Positions 40,824 to 49,459 of a stretch of 64,000 nucleotides of DNA are shown one piece after another (within the stretch, counting starts at the first letter, position 1; each line of letters opens with the position of its first letter). A program made the translations under genes and the position numbers. The stretch is from contig NZ_CP084992.1 of assembly GCF_044793635.1 (NCBI RefSeq), positions 3,410,001 to 3,474,000 on the forward strand. Direction: 5' to 3'. The notes under the pieces are model-generated. The model made no database searches, had not been told where the DNA came from, and saw nothing but the letters and a program-made list of their open reading frames with translations. This stretch comes from Virgibacillus_F necropolis_A (GTDB taxonomy: Bacteria > Bacillota > Bacilli > Bacillales > Amphibacillaceae).

Positions 40824-42209
40824 ATGAATACTACTTTAGAAATGAGTAAACAAACTGAACTTCAAACTGCTAAGAATTATGTGGAGCAGGTTTATCGGAC
40901 TATTAAGAAACGTGATCCACATGAAGTGGAATTCCATCAAGCAGTTAAAGAAATCTTTGATTCTCTTGTTCTTGTTTTTGCAAAACATCCAGAATTCATT
41001 GGTAAGGGATTACTCGAAAGATTGGTGGAACCTGAAAGGGTTATTACGTTTAGAGTATCCTGGGTAGATGATCAGGGGAAAACACAAGTTAATCGCGGTT
41101 TCCGTGTTCAATTTAACAGTGCAATCGGGCCATATAAGGGCGGCTTACGATTCCATCCCTCTGTAAATACCAGCGTCACTAAGTTTTTAGGCTTCGAACA
41201 AATCTTCAAGAACTCGCTGACTGGCCAGCAAATTGGTGGAGGAAAAGGTGGCTCTGACTTTGATCCCAAAGGTAAATCAGACGGGGAAGTTATGCGTTTT
41301 ACTCAAAGTTTCATGACTGAACTTAGCAAACACATTGGTTCTGACGTAGATGTACCGGCGGGTGATATAGGAGTTGGTTCGAGAGAAATCGGCTATTTAT
41401 TTGGTCAATATAAAAGAATGCGTGGCAACTTCGAACCTGGCGTATTAACAGGAAAGGGCCTCGAATATGGCGGCAGTTTAGCGCGAACACAAGCAACTGG
41501 CTATGGTGCAATCTATTTTGTGAAAGAAATGCTGAAAAACAAAGGCCTTAGCTTAGAAGGGCAAACAGTTGTCGTATCTGGTTCTGGAAATGTTTCTATC
41601 TATGCTATCGAAAAAGCTACTGAGCTAGGTGTGAAGGTCGTTGCCTGTAGTGACTCTGACGGATACATTTATGACGAAAGTGGCATAAATCTTGATACTG
41701 TTAGACGATTGAAAGAAATAGAAAGAGCCAGAATTAGTGAGTATGTGATCGAACATCCTACTGCACAATATATAGAAGGGTGTTCTGGCATTTGGACCCT
41801 CCCATGCGACATTGCTTTACCGTGCGCAACTCAAAATGAAATTAACGAAGAAGCAGCGAAAAGGCTTGTTCTAGGTGGGGTCAAAGCTGTCGGTGAAGGA
41901 GCCAATATGCCATCCTCACTGGAAGCGATTGAGGTATTTTTAGAAAATGGTGTCCTTTTCGGTCCTGGGAAAGCTGTCAATGCAGGTGGTGTAGCTGTTT
42001 CATCTTTAGAAATGGCTCAAAACCAAAGTGGCGTATCATGGTCGTTTGAAAAAGTGGATAGAAAGTTACACAAAATCATGGAAGACATCTTCCAAAGGAG
42101 CTTAAGAGCTTCTGAAGAATATGGTCATCCAGGGAATCTTGTTATAGGAGCTAATATCGCAGGGTTTAATAAAGTTGCTAAGGCTATGTTGGCACAAGGA
42201 GTCATTTAA
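40824..42209 (+). CDS. gdhA: NADP-type glutamate dehydrogenase
   Basis: 461 residues, full length for the small hexameric GdhA. The substrate region has GPYKGGLRFHPSVN (catalytic/substrate Lys), GGGKGGSDFDPKGKSD and DVPAGDIGVG. The Rossmann domain has VVVSGSGNVSIYAIEKA. It aminates 2-oxoglutarate to glutamate with NAD(P)H and ammonium; length and GSGNVS context favour the anabolic NADP form, unlike the shorter catabolic RocG/GudB. ATG 40824 follows AAAGGGGCGG. Single gene with its own terminator. Confidence 0.95.
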   Translation: MNTTLEMSKQTELQTAKNYVEQVYRTIKKRDPHEVEFHQAVKEIFDSLVLVFAKHPEFIGKGLLERLVEPERVITFRVSWVDDQGKTQVNRGFRVQFNSAIGPYKGGLRFHPSVNTSVTKFLGFEQIFKNSLTGQQIGGGKGGSDFDPKGKSDGEVMRFTQSFMTELSKHIGSDVDVPAGDIGVGSREIGYLFGQYKRMRGNFEPGVLTGKGLEYGGSLARTQATGYGAIYFVKEMLKNKGLSLEGQTVVVSGSGNVSIYAIEKATELGVKVVACSDSDGYIYDESGINLDTVRRLKEIERARISEYVIEHPTAQYIEGCSGIWTLPCDIALPCATQNEINEEAAKRLVLGGVKAVGEGANMPSSLEAIEVFLENGVLFGPGKAVNAGGVAVSSLEMAQNQSGVSWSFEKVDRKLHKIMEDIFQRSLRASEEYGHPGNLVIGANIAGFNKVAKAMLAQGVI

Positions 42210-42225
42210 TTTTATAAACGTATTG

Positions 42226-42267
42226 GGTGGGTGCTGATCCTTGTTAAAGGAAGTGCCCATTTTTTTA
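42226..42267 (+). terminator. Terminator of gdhA
   Basis: TGGGTGCTGATCCTT, loop, AAGGAAGTGCCCA, then TTTTTTT. Confidence 0.85.
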
Positions 42268-42275
42268 AAAGGAAA

Positions 42276-42419
42276 GAAAGTAAAAAACTTTGGCGTTAAT
42301 CTGTCTAGCTCCAGCGCCTAGCCCGCCTGAGGTTTTAAGTCAAATCTCTTTGTGATAAAAATCATCACTAAGAGATTCGCCTTAAACTTGTCGGGGCTGA
42401 CCAAGGCGCTTGCGCTTTT
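42276..42419. repeat. 144-bp hairpin element, copy A
   Basis: It contains CTGTCTAGCTCCAGCGCCTA at one end and CCAAGGCGCTTGCGCTTTT at the other, with an inner hairpin AATCTCTTTGTGAT/ATCATCACTAAGAGATT. The copy at 54431-54574 differs at only a few bases. Elements with the TCTAGCTCCAGCGCCTA end are familiar from Bacillaceae genomes. Confidence 0.85.
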
Positions 42420-42489
42420 CTTAATTGTTTTGAAAAGCTTGTCTTTTATCACTTCAATTATCATAAGATAATGATGAGGTGAAGCGACG

Positions 42490-43530
42490 ATGAATCAACT
42501 GACTTCTATATTAATTTTAGCTGCAACATATGTTGGAACAGTTGTCGGTGCTGGTTTTTCAACGGGGAAAGAAATCGTTACATTTTTTAGTTTGAATGGG
42601 GCTTTAGGAACAATTGGTATTGCTATTACTGGGTTTTTGTTTATTGTGGTCGGGTCGAAGATTATGATCATTTCAGCTCGTATTCAAGCTTATTCTTTTC
42701 AAGAGTTTAACGTATATATATTCGGCATTAAGGTTGGTAAAATTGTTAATATCCTCATTTTTATCGTCGTTGTTTGCGTCACTTCTGTTATGTTGTCGGG
42801 TGCAGGAGCAGTTTTTCATGAACAACTTGGTCTTCCTTATCAAATGGGAATTATCACAACGCTTTTTCTCTGTTATATCGTAATATTGAAAGGTTTAAAA
42901 GGAATTTTTGCAATCAACTCATACACTGTTCCATTGATGATTATTTTCAGTCTGTTTGTTGCGGTTGCGATATTTGGCAAGCAACCTCATCTGCTTTTGG
43001 AACAAGTGATTCCAGACCAGCTATCGGCTGACTTATCATGGGCTGTTTCTCCTTTTACATATGCTGCGTTTAATTTAATGACTGCACAAGTCGTGCTTGT
43101 ACCACTTGGAAATGAAATTCGTGATGAGCGTATCCTTAGATGGGGAGGATTTTGGGGTGGACTAGTTCTATTTTTTATATTATTAACGAATCACTTCTCA
43201 TTGTCTGTCTTTCCAGAAACGTTTTCACACGAGATACCGATGGCTGATATAGTAAAACGTTTCGGAACCTTCATTCATGTCTTATTTTTATTCGTTATTT
43301 ATGGAGAAATCTTCAATTCTGTCGTCGGAAACATTTTCGGGGTAACGCGTCAATTAAAGTCAACATTTGGTCTTCGTTATCATCATGCCGTTTTGCTTAT
43401 TATGCTCGTGATATTTCTGATCAGTCAGGCGGGGTATGGGAAGTTAGTTTCGGTATTGTATCCGCTTTTTGGTTACATGAGTTTGTTTGCTCTAGTAGTT
43501 TTGTTAATTAAAAAAATACCTGAGAGATAA
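42490..43530 (+). CDS. ykvI: YkvI-family membrane transporter
   Basis: 346 residues and about ten membrane helices with an APC/LeuT-like start (YVGTVVGAGFSTGKEIVTFF). It matches the YkvI family of Bacillus membrane proteins; the substrate is unknown, probably an amino acid or similar solute. Start ATG 42490 after TGAGGTGAAG. No partner gene. Confidence 0.85.
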   Translation: MNQLTSILILAATYVGTVVGAGFSTGKEIVTFFSLNGALGTIGIAITGFLFIVVGSKIMIISARIQAYSFQEFNVYIFGIKVGKIVNILIFIVVVCVTSVMLSGAGAVFHEQLGLPYQMGIITTLFLCYIVILKGLKGIFAINSYTVPLMIIFSLFVAVAIFGKQPHLLLEQVIPDQLSADLSWAVSPFTYAAFNLMTAQVVLVPLGNEIRDERILRWGGFWGGLVLFFILLTNHFSLSVFPETFSHEIPMADIVKRFGTFIHVLFLFVIYGEIFNSVVGNIFGVTRQLKSTFGLRYHHAVLLIMLVIFLISQAGYGKLVSVLYPLFGYMSLFALVVLLIKKIPER

Positions 43531-43694
43531 AAAGAATGAACATTAATTTGTACATCAAAATGGGCTGTTTTTTTTCGATTTGAATTAAATGAGAATTGGT
43601 ACTTTTATGGTAAATTATATAAGAGTCTGTACAGTAGTAATAAATGTTGCATTAGAAATTGAAAGACAAAACATAAATAATGGAGGCGTGACAA

Positions 43695-44237
43695 ATGAGT
43701 GATGTTCGAACGAAGCTAGTGTTCTACGGAGCAGTAAGTGTGGATGGCTATATTGCACGAAATAATCATTCATTAGATTGGCTGTTGGGGACTGAGGGAG
43801 AAGAAGAAATTGGGTATGAGGATTTCTACGCTACCATTGATATCATTTTGATGGGCAGAAAAACCTATGATCAAATCTTGAACGATGTACCTGGAGAATT
43901 CCCCTATAAGGGCAAGCAATGCTATGTTTTTTCTCGTACAATAACTGGATCAAATAATTTAGTGGATTTCATCAATGAAGATATTGTGGAGTTCACGAAA
44001 TCGTTGGAAAAACTTTCTGAGAAACGGATTTGGGTTGTTGGAGGTGGAGAAGTGTTATATCCACTTCTTCAAGAGGAACTCATAGACGAATTTATTATTC
44101 AAATCGCTCCTTCAGTCATTGGTCGTGGAATTCCGTTGTTTATTCCAGGAGAACAAGAAAACCAGTTGAAACTTCTAAATGTAAAGCGAAACAAACAATT
44201 GGCGGAATTGCATTACGAATTAAAGCGAGACATTTAA
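43695..44237 (+). CDS. Dihydrofolate reductase-like protein (RibD C-terminal type)
   Basis: 180 residues: YGAVSVDGYIARNNHSLDWL, ILMGRKTYDQI and WVVGGGEVLYPLLQEELIDE are the nucleotide- and substrate-site motifs of the DHFR/RibD-C fold (YyaP/YwjB-like). It binds NADPH; whether it reduces a pteridine, a pyrimidine or something else is unknown. ATG 43695, ribosome binding site GGAGGCGTG. Confidence 0.85.
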   Translation: MSDVRTKLVFYGAVSVDGYIARNNHSLDWLLGTEGEEEIGYEDFYATIDIILMGRKTYDQILNDVPGEFPYKGKQCYVFSRTITGSNNLVDFINEDIVEFTKSLEKLSEKRIWVVGGGEVLYPLLQEELIDEFIIQIAPSVIGRGIPLFIPGEQENQLKLLNVKRNKQLAELHYELKRDI

Positions 44238-44302
44238 ACAATCGGGCGCACTTCTTAAATAAGTAGGCGCCCTTCTTTAAAGGGTTATATTGTTGAGGAT
44301 GT
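44237..44302 (+). repeat. Dispersed repeat, copy
   Basis: ACAATCGGGCGCACTTCTTAAATAAGTAGGCGCCC, then AAAGGGTTATATTGTTGAGGATG. Between it and the next copy is a 30-codon open tail (ELKKETNISTPNWDDLKKQ) of unknown origin. Confidence 0.85.
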
Positions 44303-44479
44303 AGTGAGATTAAATCCTTATATGAAACATTTGGTGAACTGAAAAAGGAAACGAATATTTCAACTCCAAATTGGGACGACCTTAAAAAACAATCAAGTGT
44401 TAAGTATAGAGATGAGATTATTTGTTAGAGAAGTGATTCTCGTATATGTATAACCAAATTGCTTTTACAAATTCAATTT

Positions 44480-44557
44480 AACATGCAAGATGGGCGCTTT
44501 TCCTTAATAAGGAGAAGCGCCATCTTGCATATCAGGGACAGTTTGTAGAATAACCAG
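44480..44557 (+). repeat. Dispersed repeat, best hairpin copy
   Basis: ATGCAAGATGGGCGCTTTTCC (44483-44503) pairs with GGAGAAGCGCCATCTTGCAT (44511-44530), about 20 bp with one bulge and one mismatch. Then comes ATCAGGGACAGTTTGTAGAATAACC. Confidence 0.9.
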
Positions 44558-44711
44558 GATTTCTATTTTAGAATATTTGAATCAGGGGCAATAATTAAAG
44601 AATATCGTCGCATACATATTGGAAATTCTTTTTTCTAAATTAAATGACCCCAATGTTAAAATTAAATGTTACAGTTAGAAAGAATATTTTAAAAGAGAGT
44701 AGGCGAACAAC

Positions 44712-45089
44712 ATGATTGAGGTAAAAACATCTTCACTAAGTGATGGAGTATTCAACAGAGGGGTATTTGCTACAAGTGATATAAAAAAAGGAGAGCTTGT
44801 ACATGAAGCACCTGTCATTTCTTATCCAAACGACCAGCACCAACACATAGAGCAAACCATACTCGGTGATTACGCTTTTGAGTATGGGATAAATCATTCT
44901 GCTATCCTTCTTGGTTTTGGAATGTTGTATAACCATTCTTATGCACCTAATGCGATTTATGAGATTAATTTTGGAAATCACACATTTGACTTCTATGCTT
45001 TCACAGATATAAAAGCAGGAGATGAGATTCTAATCAATTACAATGGCGATGTTGATGACAAAGATCCACTGTGGTTTAATCAGGACTAA
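44712..45089 (+). CDS. SET-domain protein
   Basis: 125 residues forming a minimal SET fold: FNRGVFATSDIKKGELVHEA at the start, GMLYNHSYAPNAIYE (the NHSxxPN knot motif) and DIKAGDEILINYNGD with the catalytic-type Tyr. SET proteins are S-adenosylmethionine-dependent lysine methyltransferases. The protein is short and lacks post-SET cysteines. A bacterial substrate is unknown. ATG 44712 with GAGAGTAGGCG upstream. Repeat copies lie on both sides. Confidence 0.85.
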   Translation: MIEVKTSSLSDGVFNRGVFATSDIKKGELVHEAPVISYPNDQHQHIEQTILGDYAFEYGINHSAILLGFGMLYNHSYAPNAIYEINFGNHTFDFYAFTDIKAGDEILINYNGDVDDKDPLWFNQD

Positions 45090-45135
45090 AAAAAATGTAT
45101 GCTATTAAGAAGAAGTGAAACTTATAAAGTTGATC

Positions 45136-45210
45136 AGCAATCGGGCGCATTTCCTGGATAAGGATTTGCGTCATTTCTTATGAAACGGACCTTATTGTAT
45201 AAAAGGCCAT
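45136..45210 (+). repeat. Dispersed repeat, near-consensus copy
   Basis: CAATCGGGCGCATTTCCTGGATAAGGATTTGCGTC, then ATGAAACGGACCTTATTGTATAAAAGGCC. Confidence 0.88.
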
Positions 45211-45322
45211 TATGTTGAGAGTATATGTTAAAATCGAAGTGTTATTGGATACTAAATCAGACAACTATCGCTATGTAGTATCAAATCCAAATTTAAAAGA
45301 AGAGGTGAGGAAAGTTTCAATA

Positions 45323-46138
45323 TTGCGTTCAATTCGAAAAGTTTATCAGTTTTTTGTAGATATACCTATTAAAGAAGGGACGGTTTTGAACGATCGCTAT
45401 GAGGTTTTGAATGTTTTAGGAACTGGAAGCTATGGCATTGTTTATCTCTGCAAGGATTTGAAGTCACAAGAGAATAGAGTGGTCAAACAGCTTCGTCCAA
45501 GTAAACGTCGTAACAAAAAAGGGGTTGAGCTGTTTAAAAGTGAAACCTCTATTTTGCGTACACTGAACCACAAAAATATGCCAATTTTTTATGAAACTTT
45601 TAATGACGAATATTCTTATTATGTAATGAGTTTCATTGAAGGGGAAAATTTGGAGGACCAAATTTTTTACAGTAAGAAAAATTTTAACGAGAAAGAGTCT
45701 TTACTAATTTTGGATCAACTGCTCGAATTAGTCCATTATCTTCACAAAAAAGACATTTACCATCAGGATTTACGTATTCCAAACATGTTACTTAAAAATA
45801 ATGAGCTCTTTTTAATCGATTTTGGTTTGTCTCAGCAGAGAGGATTGGTTGACCCAATCCAAGTACCATCTAGTTCTTTGCATAACCAACAAGAAGGTAT
45901 CTTAGAAATGAAACAACAGGACTACTATGATTTAGGAGAAATACTTTTATATTTGCTTTATACGACTTATTCTTCCAAAAATAAAAAAGCTCTTCCTTGG
46001 ACAGAAGAACTTTCTTTAGAAAAGGGAACCGTTCATTTGCTGAAAAGACTATTAGGAATCAAAGAACCTTATTCAACTATTAGTGAAATATCAGTCGATC
46101 TTCATACTGTACTTAAATCGAAAGAAAAAGAACATTAA
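45323..46138 (+). CDS. Hanks-type Ser/Thr kinase, PrkD/YbdM-like
   Basis: 271 residues: glycine loop LGTGSYGIVYL, ATP-binding Lys in RVVKQLRP, catalytic loop YHQDLRIPNMLL (HQD in place of HRD, RIPN in place of KPEN), DFGLSQ magnesium loop, and HLLKRLLGIKE near the end. These variants match YbdM/PrkD of B. subtilis rather than PrkC. No membrane segment. I start at TTG 45323 behind GAGGTGAGG, which aligns with YbdM; an ATG at 45212 is at the edge of a repeat copy and adds 37 unmatched residues. Confidence 0.88.
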   Translation: MRSIRKVYQFFVDIPIKEGTVLNDRYEVLNVLGTGSYGIVYLCKDLKSQENRVVKQLRPSKRRNKKGVELFKSETSILRTLNHKNMPIFYETFNDEYSYYVMSFIEGENLEDQIFYSKKNFNEKESLLILDQLLELVHYLHKKDIYHQDLRIPNMLLKNNELFLIDFGLSQQRGLVDPIQVPSSSLHNQQEGILEMKQQDYYDLGEILLYLLYTTYSSKNKKALPWTEELSLEKGTVHLLKRLLGIKEPYSTISEISVDLHTVLKSKEKEH

Positions 46139-46153
46139 CCGCAGAAAGGAAGA

Positions 46154-46318
46154 TTAGCTGCTGCTCCGTCCCTTCCGTTTGTAGTGTTTACTTCCACTCA
46201 GTGGAGATCGTTTATATCTTCCGTTGCTGCTACTACTGCCTCGGCGATAACCACCATGTCTTCGCTCGCTGCTGCCTTGGGATAGTTGCTTGATTTGCTT
46301 TAATACTTTTTTTAACAT
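46154..46318 (-). CDS. 54-residue Ser/Arg-rich basic protein
   Basis: ATG 46318, ribosome binding site AAAAGAGGTAAA. The sequence is LKKVLKQIKQLSQGSSERR, then HGGYRRGSSSSNGRYKRS and a tail KHYKRKGRSSS. It is strongly basic, with SS/SSS clusters next to Arg, and looks disordered. It converges with the kinase gene (stops 15 bases apart). I know no family; an RNA- or DNA-binding role, or being a kinase substrate, are guesses. Confidence 0.65.
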   Translation of the reverse strand: MLKKVLKQIKQLSQGSSERRHGGYRRGSSSSNGRYKRSPLSGSKHYKRKGRSSS

Positions 46319-46401
46319 TTTTTACCTCTTTTCATCTTTTTTAGAGCATGATGTTCTAGTTTAGTCTAGCATAGATTAAGGACAAAACTATAAATCCTGA
46401 G

Positions 46402-46848
46402 CTAGACCTCTTTTTCTGGTTTGAAATTTTCCTCTATTTCATTATTCCCATCATAGTTTTCACCAAAAATCTTCTTCATTCGCTCATGTGCGTTTTGTTT
46501 TATTGAATCATCTATATGAGCTTTTATTTTATATAATGCATAAACGATCACCATTGTATCATCTGCAAATCCTACCAGCGGAATGAAGTCTGGTACAATA
46601 TCTATAGGTAGAATAAGGTATCCTAGTGCACCCGCTATAGTCAATTTAGTCGACTTAGGGGTATTGGGACTTTTAAATGCATAGAATAAAAGCAGACTAT
46701 AAAAGGAAATTTTGACTCCCATTTTCCTAGCATATTTAAGAAGTTTACTAACATATTTGTTTTCAGAAAAATGTTTTTCCTTTCCTTTAATTGCTTCAGT
46801 AGAATCAAAGTTCTCTAATTTTTTATCGTAATCTTTATCTTGTGACAC
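46402..46848 (-). CDS. YkvA/DUF1232 family membrane protein
   Basis: 148 residues. The DUF1232 core is plain: SPNTPKSTKLTIAGALGYLI, then LPIDIVPDFIPLVGFADD. Two or three hydrophobic segments, charged ends. The function of the family is unknown. Start GTG 46848, ribosome binding site AAGGAGAAG. Upstream of it lies the repeat-containing gap to 47173. Confidence 0.88.
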   Translation of the reverse strand: MSQDKDYDKKLENFDSTEAIKGKEKHFSENKYVSKLLKYARKMGVKISFYSLLLFYAFKSPNTPKSTKLTIAGALGYLILPIDIVPDFIPLVGFADDTMVIVYALYKIKAHIDDSIKQNAHERMKKIFGENYDGNNEIEENFKPEKEV

Positions 46849-47033
46849 GTTATCTTCTCCTTAATTATTCCTGAATTTATTTACTTTTAGTATAAACCTT
46901 TTAATTTCCATTACCCCCTTATAATAAAGAAAGAAGTTGGAATGAATATGTTATAAATGTGGCAAAAATGAGTAATAAATCGGGGGAGTTGGTAATTACA
47001 GAACGATGCTAACCCATTATGTTACCAGCCCTA

Positions 47034-47107
47034 TTCAAAAGGGCGCTATCCTTGAATAAGGATCCGCGCTCGTTTTTCATTAAGGGGTTTCCGGGGATAA
47101 TTGGGTA
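47034..47107 (+). repeat. Dispersed repeat, copy
   Basis: AAAAGGGCGCTATCCTTGAATAAGGATCCGCGCTC, then TTAAGGGGTTTCCGGGGATAA. A TATTTATGGTAAGCTATATT stretch just after it resembles the promoter module at 19358. Confidence 0.82.
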
Positions 47108-47173
47108 TTTATGGTAAGCTATATTGAAGAAGGTACTTAGACGAAGTAGATGAGCTGAAAAGGGGAATATGAA

Positions 47174-47923
47174 ATGAGAAATATTTATGCGTTTGAAAGT
47201 CAAGGGGATTATATAAAATATCAGGATATTATTGAAAGGTTTGGTGCGAAAATAGAAAAGTATCAAAGAATAATGGTAGAGGATTTTGAACTCATTGACC
47301 CTCCAAAAGGAATAGTATGGACAACTGAGGAATTAGCAACTACTGTTTTCTCTGATATACCTATACCAGCCTACACCAATAAAGATGTTATTTATATTTC
47401 TCCGGATTTATCAACTTGGAGAAAATTATTCATTAAACAATTAGATGGACATAGAAATCCTAAAGTTGAGAAATTCTATGAAAATATGTCTGAGAATCAG
47501 TTATTTACCATAGTTGCACATGAATTAACGCACCATTCGGACTTGTTTTTAGATGAATTCGATGATGAGAGAGAAGATAGTATTTGGTTTGAAGAAGGTA
47601 TGTGCGACTATTTATCAAGAAAAATGACATTAGATGAATCCGAATTTAAAGAAATAACAGAGGTAGAGTTAGAATTAGTAGAAATGTTTAAAGGAGAGTA
47701 TGGGAAACATTCGTTAGATGAGTTTGGAAGTGGTTCTTATCAAGGTAATTTAACCAGTATAATGATTGATTATTGGCGTAGTTATCTTTCCATAAAATAT
47801 TTAATAGAAGTTCATGCTAATAATGACATCAAACAAATTTTTAGTGAATATCACAACTGGGATAAAGAAGGTAGGAAAGTTCCGCTAACTGAGTATTTCG
47901 AACTGAATACGGTATTAAAATAA
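47174..47923 (+). CDS. HExxH metallopeptidase-like protein
   Basis: 249 residues, no signal peptide. The zinc motif HELTHH follows FTIVA near residue 117, with the third ligand probably a Glu in WFEEGMCDYLSRK about 24 residues later, a gluzincin arrangement. The substrate is unknown. Start ATG 47174, ribosome binding site AAAAGGGGAA. Followed 56 bases on by a small membrane protein that may be co-transcribed. Confidence 0.75.
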   Translation: MRNIYAFESQGDYIKYQDIIERFGAKIEKYQRIMVEDFELIDPPKGIVWTTEELATTVFSDIPIPAYTNKDVIYISPDLSTWRKLFIKQLDGHRNPKVEKFYENMSENQLFTIVAHELTHHSDLFLDEFDDEREDSIWFEEGMCDYLSRKMTLDESEFKEITEVELELVEMFKGEYGKHSLDEFGSGSYQGNLTSIMIDYWRSYLSIKYLIEVHANNDIKQIFSEYHNWDKEGRKVPLTEYFELNTVLK

Positions 47924-47979
47924 CTGGTGCATTACTTTAACAAGAGTTACTCAACTAATGGTAAAGGGGGAATCAAAAC

Positions 47980-48387
47980 TTGAAGAAAGAACAGACTATA
48001 AAGCTTGTAAATTGGTTTGTTTTTTTCGTCTTCCTTGTTTTAGGCATTGTTACGGCTATTATGACGTTTTCCGATTTAGTTCATGCGAGTTATGCGGAGA
48101 GGATGCAGTCTCAATCTCAGATAGAGGTTGAATGGAATGAGACGAGACGAAATTTAGGAATTACTCTGCTAATCCTTTCTGTTCTGTTAATAGTATTTTG
48201 GAAGCGGTTATTTCCGTTTAATGTTCCTTTTGCAATAATTATAATGGGACTAATCTATGAATTATTTTATCTGACCTATTTCTCTGGTTGGGTGGGTGTT
48301 CAAGGGGTTGTTGGATTAGTGGTTGCCGTTCTGACAGGGATTGTAATGATAATAATATACGCCATTTTAAGGAGTAAGAGAAAGTAG
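47980..48387 (+). CDS. Four-helix membrane protein of unknown function
   Basis: 135 residues with hydrophobic segments at about 9-32, 58-75, 80-98 and 105-130, separated by an Gln/Glu-rich loop (MQSQSQIEVEWNETRR). Start TTG 47980 after AAAGGGGGAAT. Family not recognised. Confidence 0.65.
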   Translation: MKKEQTIKLVNWFVFFVFLVLGIVTAIMTFSDLVHASYAERMQSQSQIEVEWNETRRNLGITLLILSVLLIVFWKRLFPFNVPFAIIIMGLIYELFYLTYFSGWVGVQGVVGLVVAVLTGIVMIIIYAILRSKRK

Positions 48388-48398
48388 AACCTGAATAA

Positions 48399-48438
48399 AA
48401 GGGTATCTTTAACCCGTTCGGAAAAGTTTAGGTACCCT
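48399..48438 (-). terminator. Terminator of the MerR-like gene
   Basis: AGGGTATCTTTAAC and GTTTAGGTACCCT form the stem; on the minus strand it is followed by TTTTATTC. It lies between convergent genes. Confidence 0.6.
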
Positions 48439-48446
48439 ACACTTAT

Positions 48447-48956
48447 CTATTGTTTCCAAAACTTCCACCACTTTTTTTGTTTAGTTGCAGCAAGTTGTTT
48501 TTGTGTTTCTAAACTCTGACTCATAGCAATCATTAAGTTTTGATCTCGTTCTTCTAATCTAGTATCAATATAGCCCTGTTGTTTCTTAAGTTGTTCTAAG
48601 AGTTCTTGGTTAAAAGCATGTTGTTGTTTCTGGAAGGTTTTAAATTCATCCAATAAGTTGCTATATTCCGTGCTATATTGTTTTTTGCCTATAGCAACCC
48701 CCGAGACATCATCTCCATTTTTCCAAGCTATGACTGACTTTGTCGCCTTTTCTAACGCCATAGTGCCTTTGAAGTCAATCAATTTTCTTAAAACAATTAC
48801 ATCATCATCAAAAAACCCTCTGTGTCCATACTCGTTTTTATGAAATTGATACCCTTCTTTTTCTAGAAAATCACAATACTTTCTAACGGTGCTAGCATGG
48901 ATCTGAAACAATTCAGCTATATTTTTAGTATCATAAATAGTTTGTTGTTCGCTCAT
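48447..48956 (-). CDS. MerR-like HTH protein with coiled coil (DUF3967 type)
   Basis: 169 residues: a MerR-like HTH (TIYDTKNIAELFQIHASTV, then RKYCDFLEKEGY), a linker, a coiled coil (DEFKTFQKQQHAFNQELLEQ) and an aromatic basic end KKWWKFWKQ. The DUF3967-type KWWKFW tail is common in plasmid and chromosomal DNA-binding proteins of Bacilli. ATG 48956 has AAGGCGGTG upstream. Target unknown. Confidence 0.7.
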   Translation of the reverse strand: MSEQQTIYDTKNIAELFQIHASTVRKYCDFLEKEGYQFHKNEYGHRGFFDDDVIVLRKLIDFKGTMALEKATKSVIAWKNGDDVSGVAIGKKQYSTEYSNLLDEFKTFQKQQHAFNQELLEQLKKQQGYIDTRLEERDQNLMIAMSQSLETQKQLAATKQKKWWKFWKQ

Positions 48957-49078
48957 TTTATTCACCGCCTTACAAATTATATTCGATAAAAATAAACGCT
49001 TTTCCTTCTTTTTTATCTATAAATTTTGACGGCATAAAACTTCTGAAAAAAATGCAGTAATTTAAAGAGATATTTAAG

Positions 49079-49252
49079 GGAAAAATACTAGCAAAATCAG
49101 AACATGAAGATTTGTATAGACAGATCCCAGGAGAAGATAATTCATTGGTGCTTGAACTGAAGAGTTTAGCAATGCACGACGCATATCATATTGGGCAAAT
49201 TGTATTCCTTAGTAAAATGCAAGGAGCTTGGCCAGGGAAATGCAGCTTTTAA
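49079..49252 (+). pseudogene. Duplicated 3' end of the DinB gene
   Basis: Fifty-seven codons (GKILAKSEHEDLYRQIPGED and on to the stop) are almost identical to the end of the DinB gene at 29153-29647. Only a few bases differ. There is no start or N-terminal part. The similarity continues past the stop into the downstream repeat (to about 49310), so a segment of about 230 bp was copied. Confidence 0.9.
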
Positions 49253-49277
49253 AAAAGCTACATTAGCTTTACAATTA

Positions 49278-49343
49278 TTCCATTATAGGGCTCAGTAACT
49301 GAATAAGAGAGTGTATTCTTGAATCGGGCCAGATTGTAGTATA
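49278..49343 (+). repeat. Dispersed repeat, copy inside the duplication
   Basis: CCATTATAGGGCTCAGTAACTGAATAAG, then AATCGGGCCAGATTGTAGTATA. The 5' part corresponds to the copy at 29673. Confidence 0.65.
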
Positions 49344-49459
49344 TTGTTAATTCAAAAAAAAGAAAGTTAAATGTAAGCGGTCCCATTGACGCAACTTCTT
49401 ATTCTATGTAAGATAATTTTAAAGATACGAACTGAAATAGGTGTTTTATAAGGAAAGTG

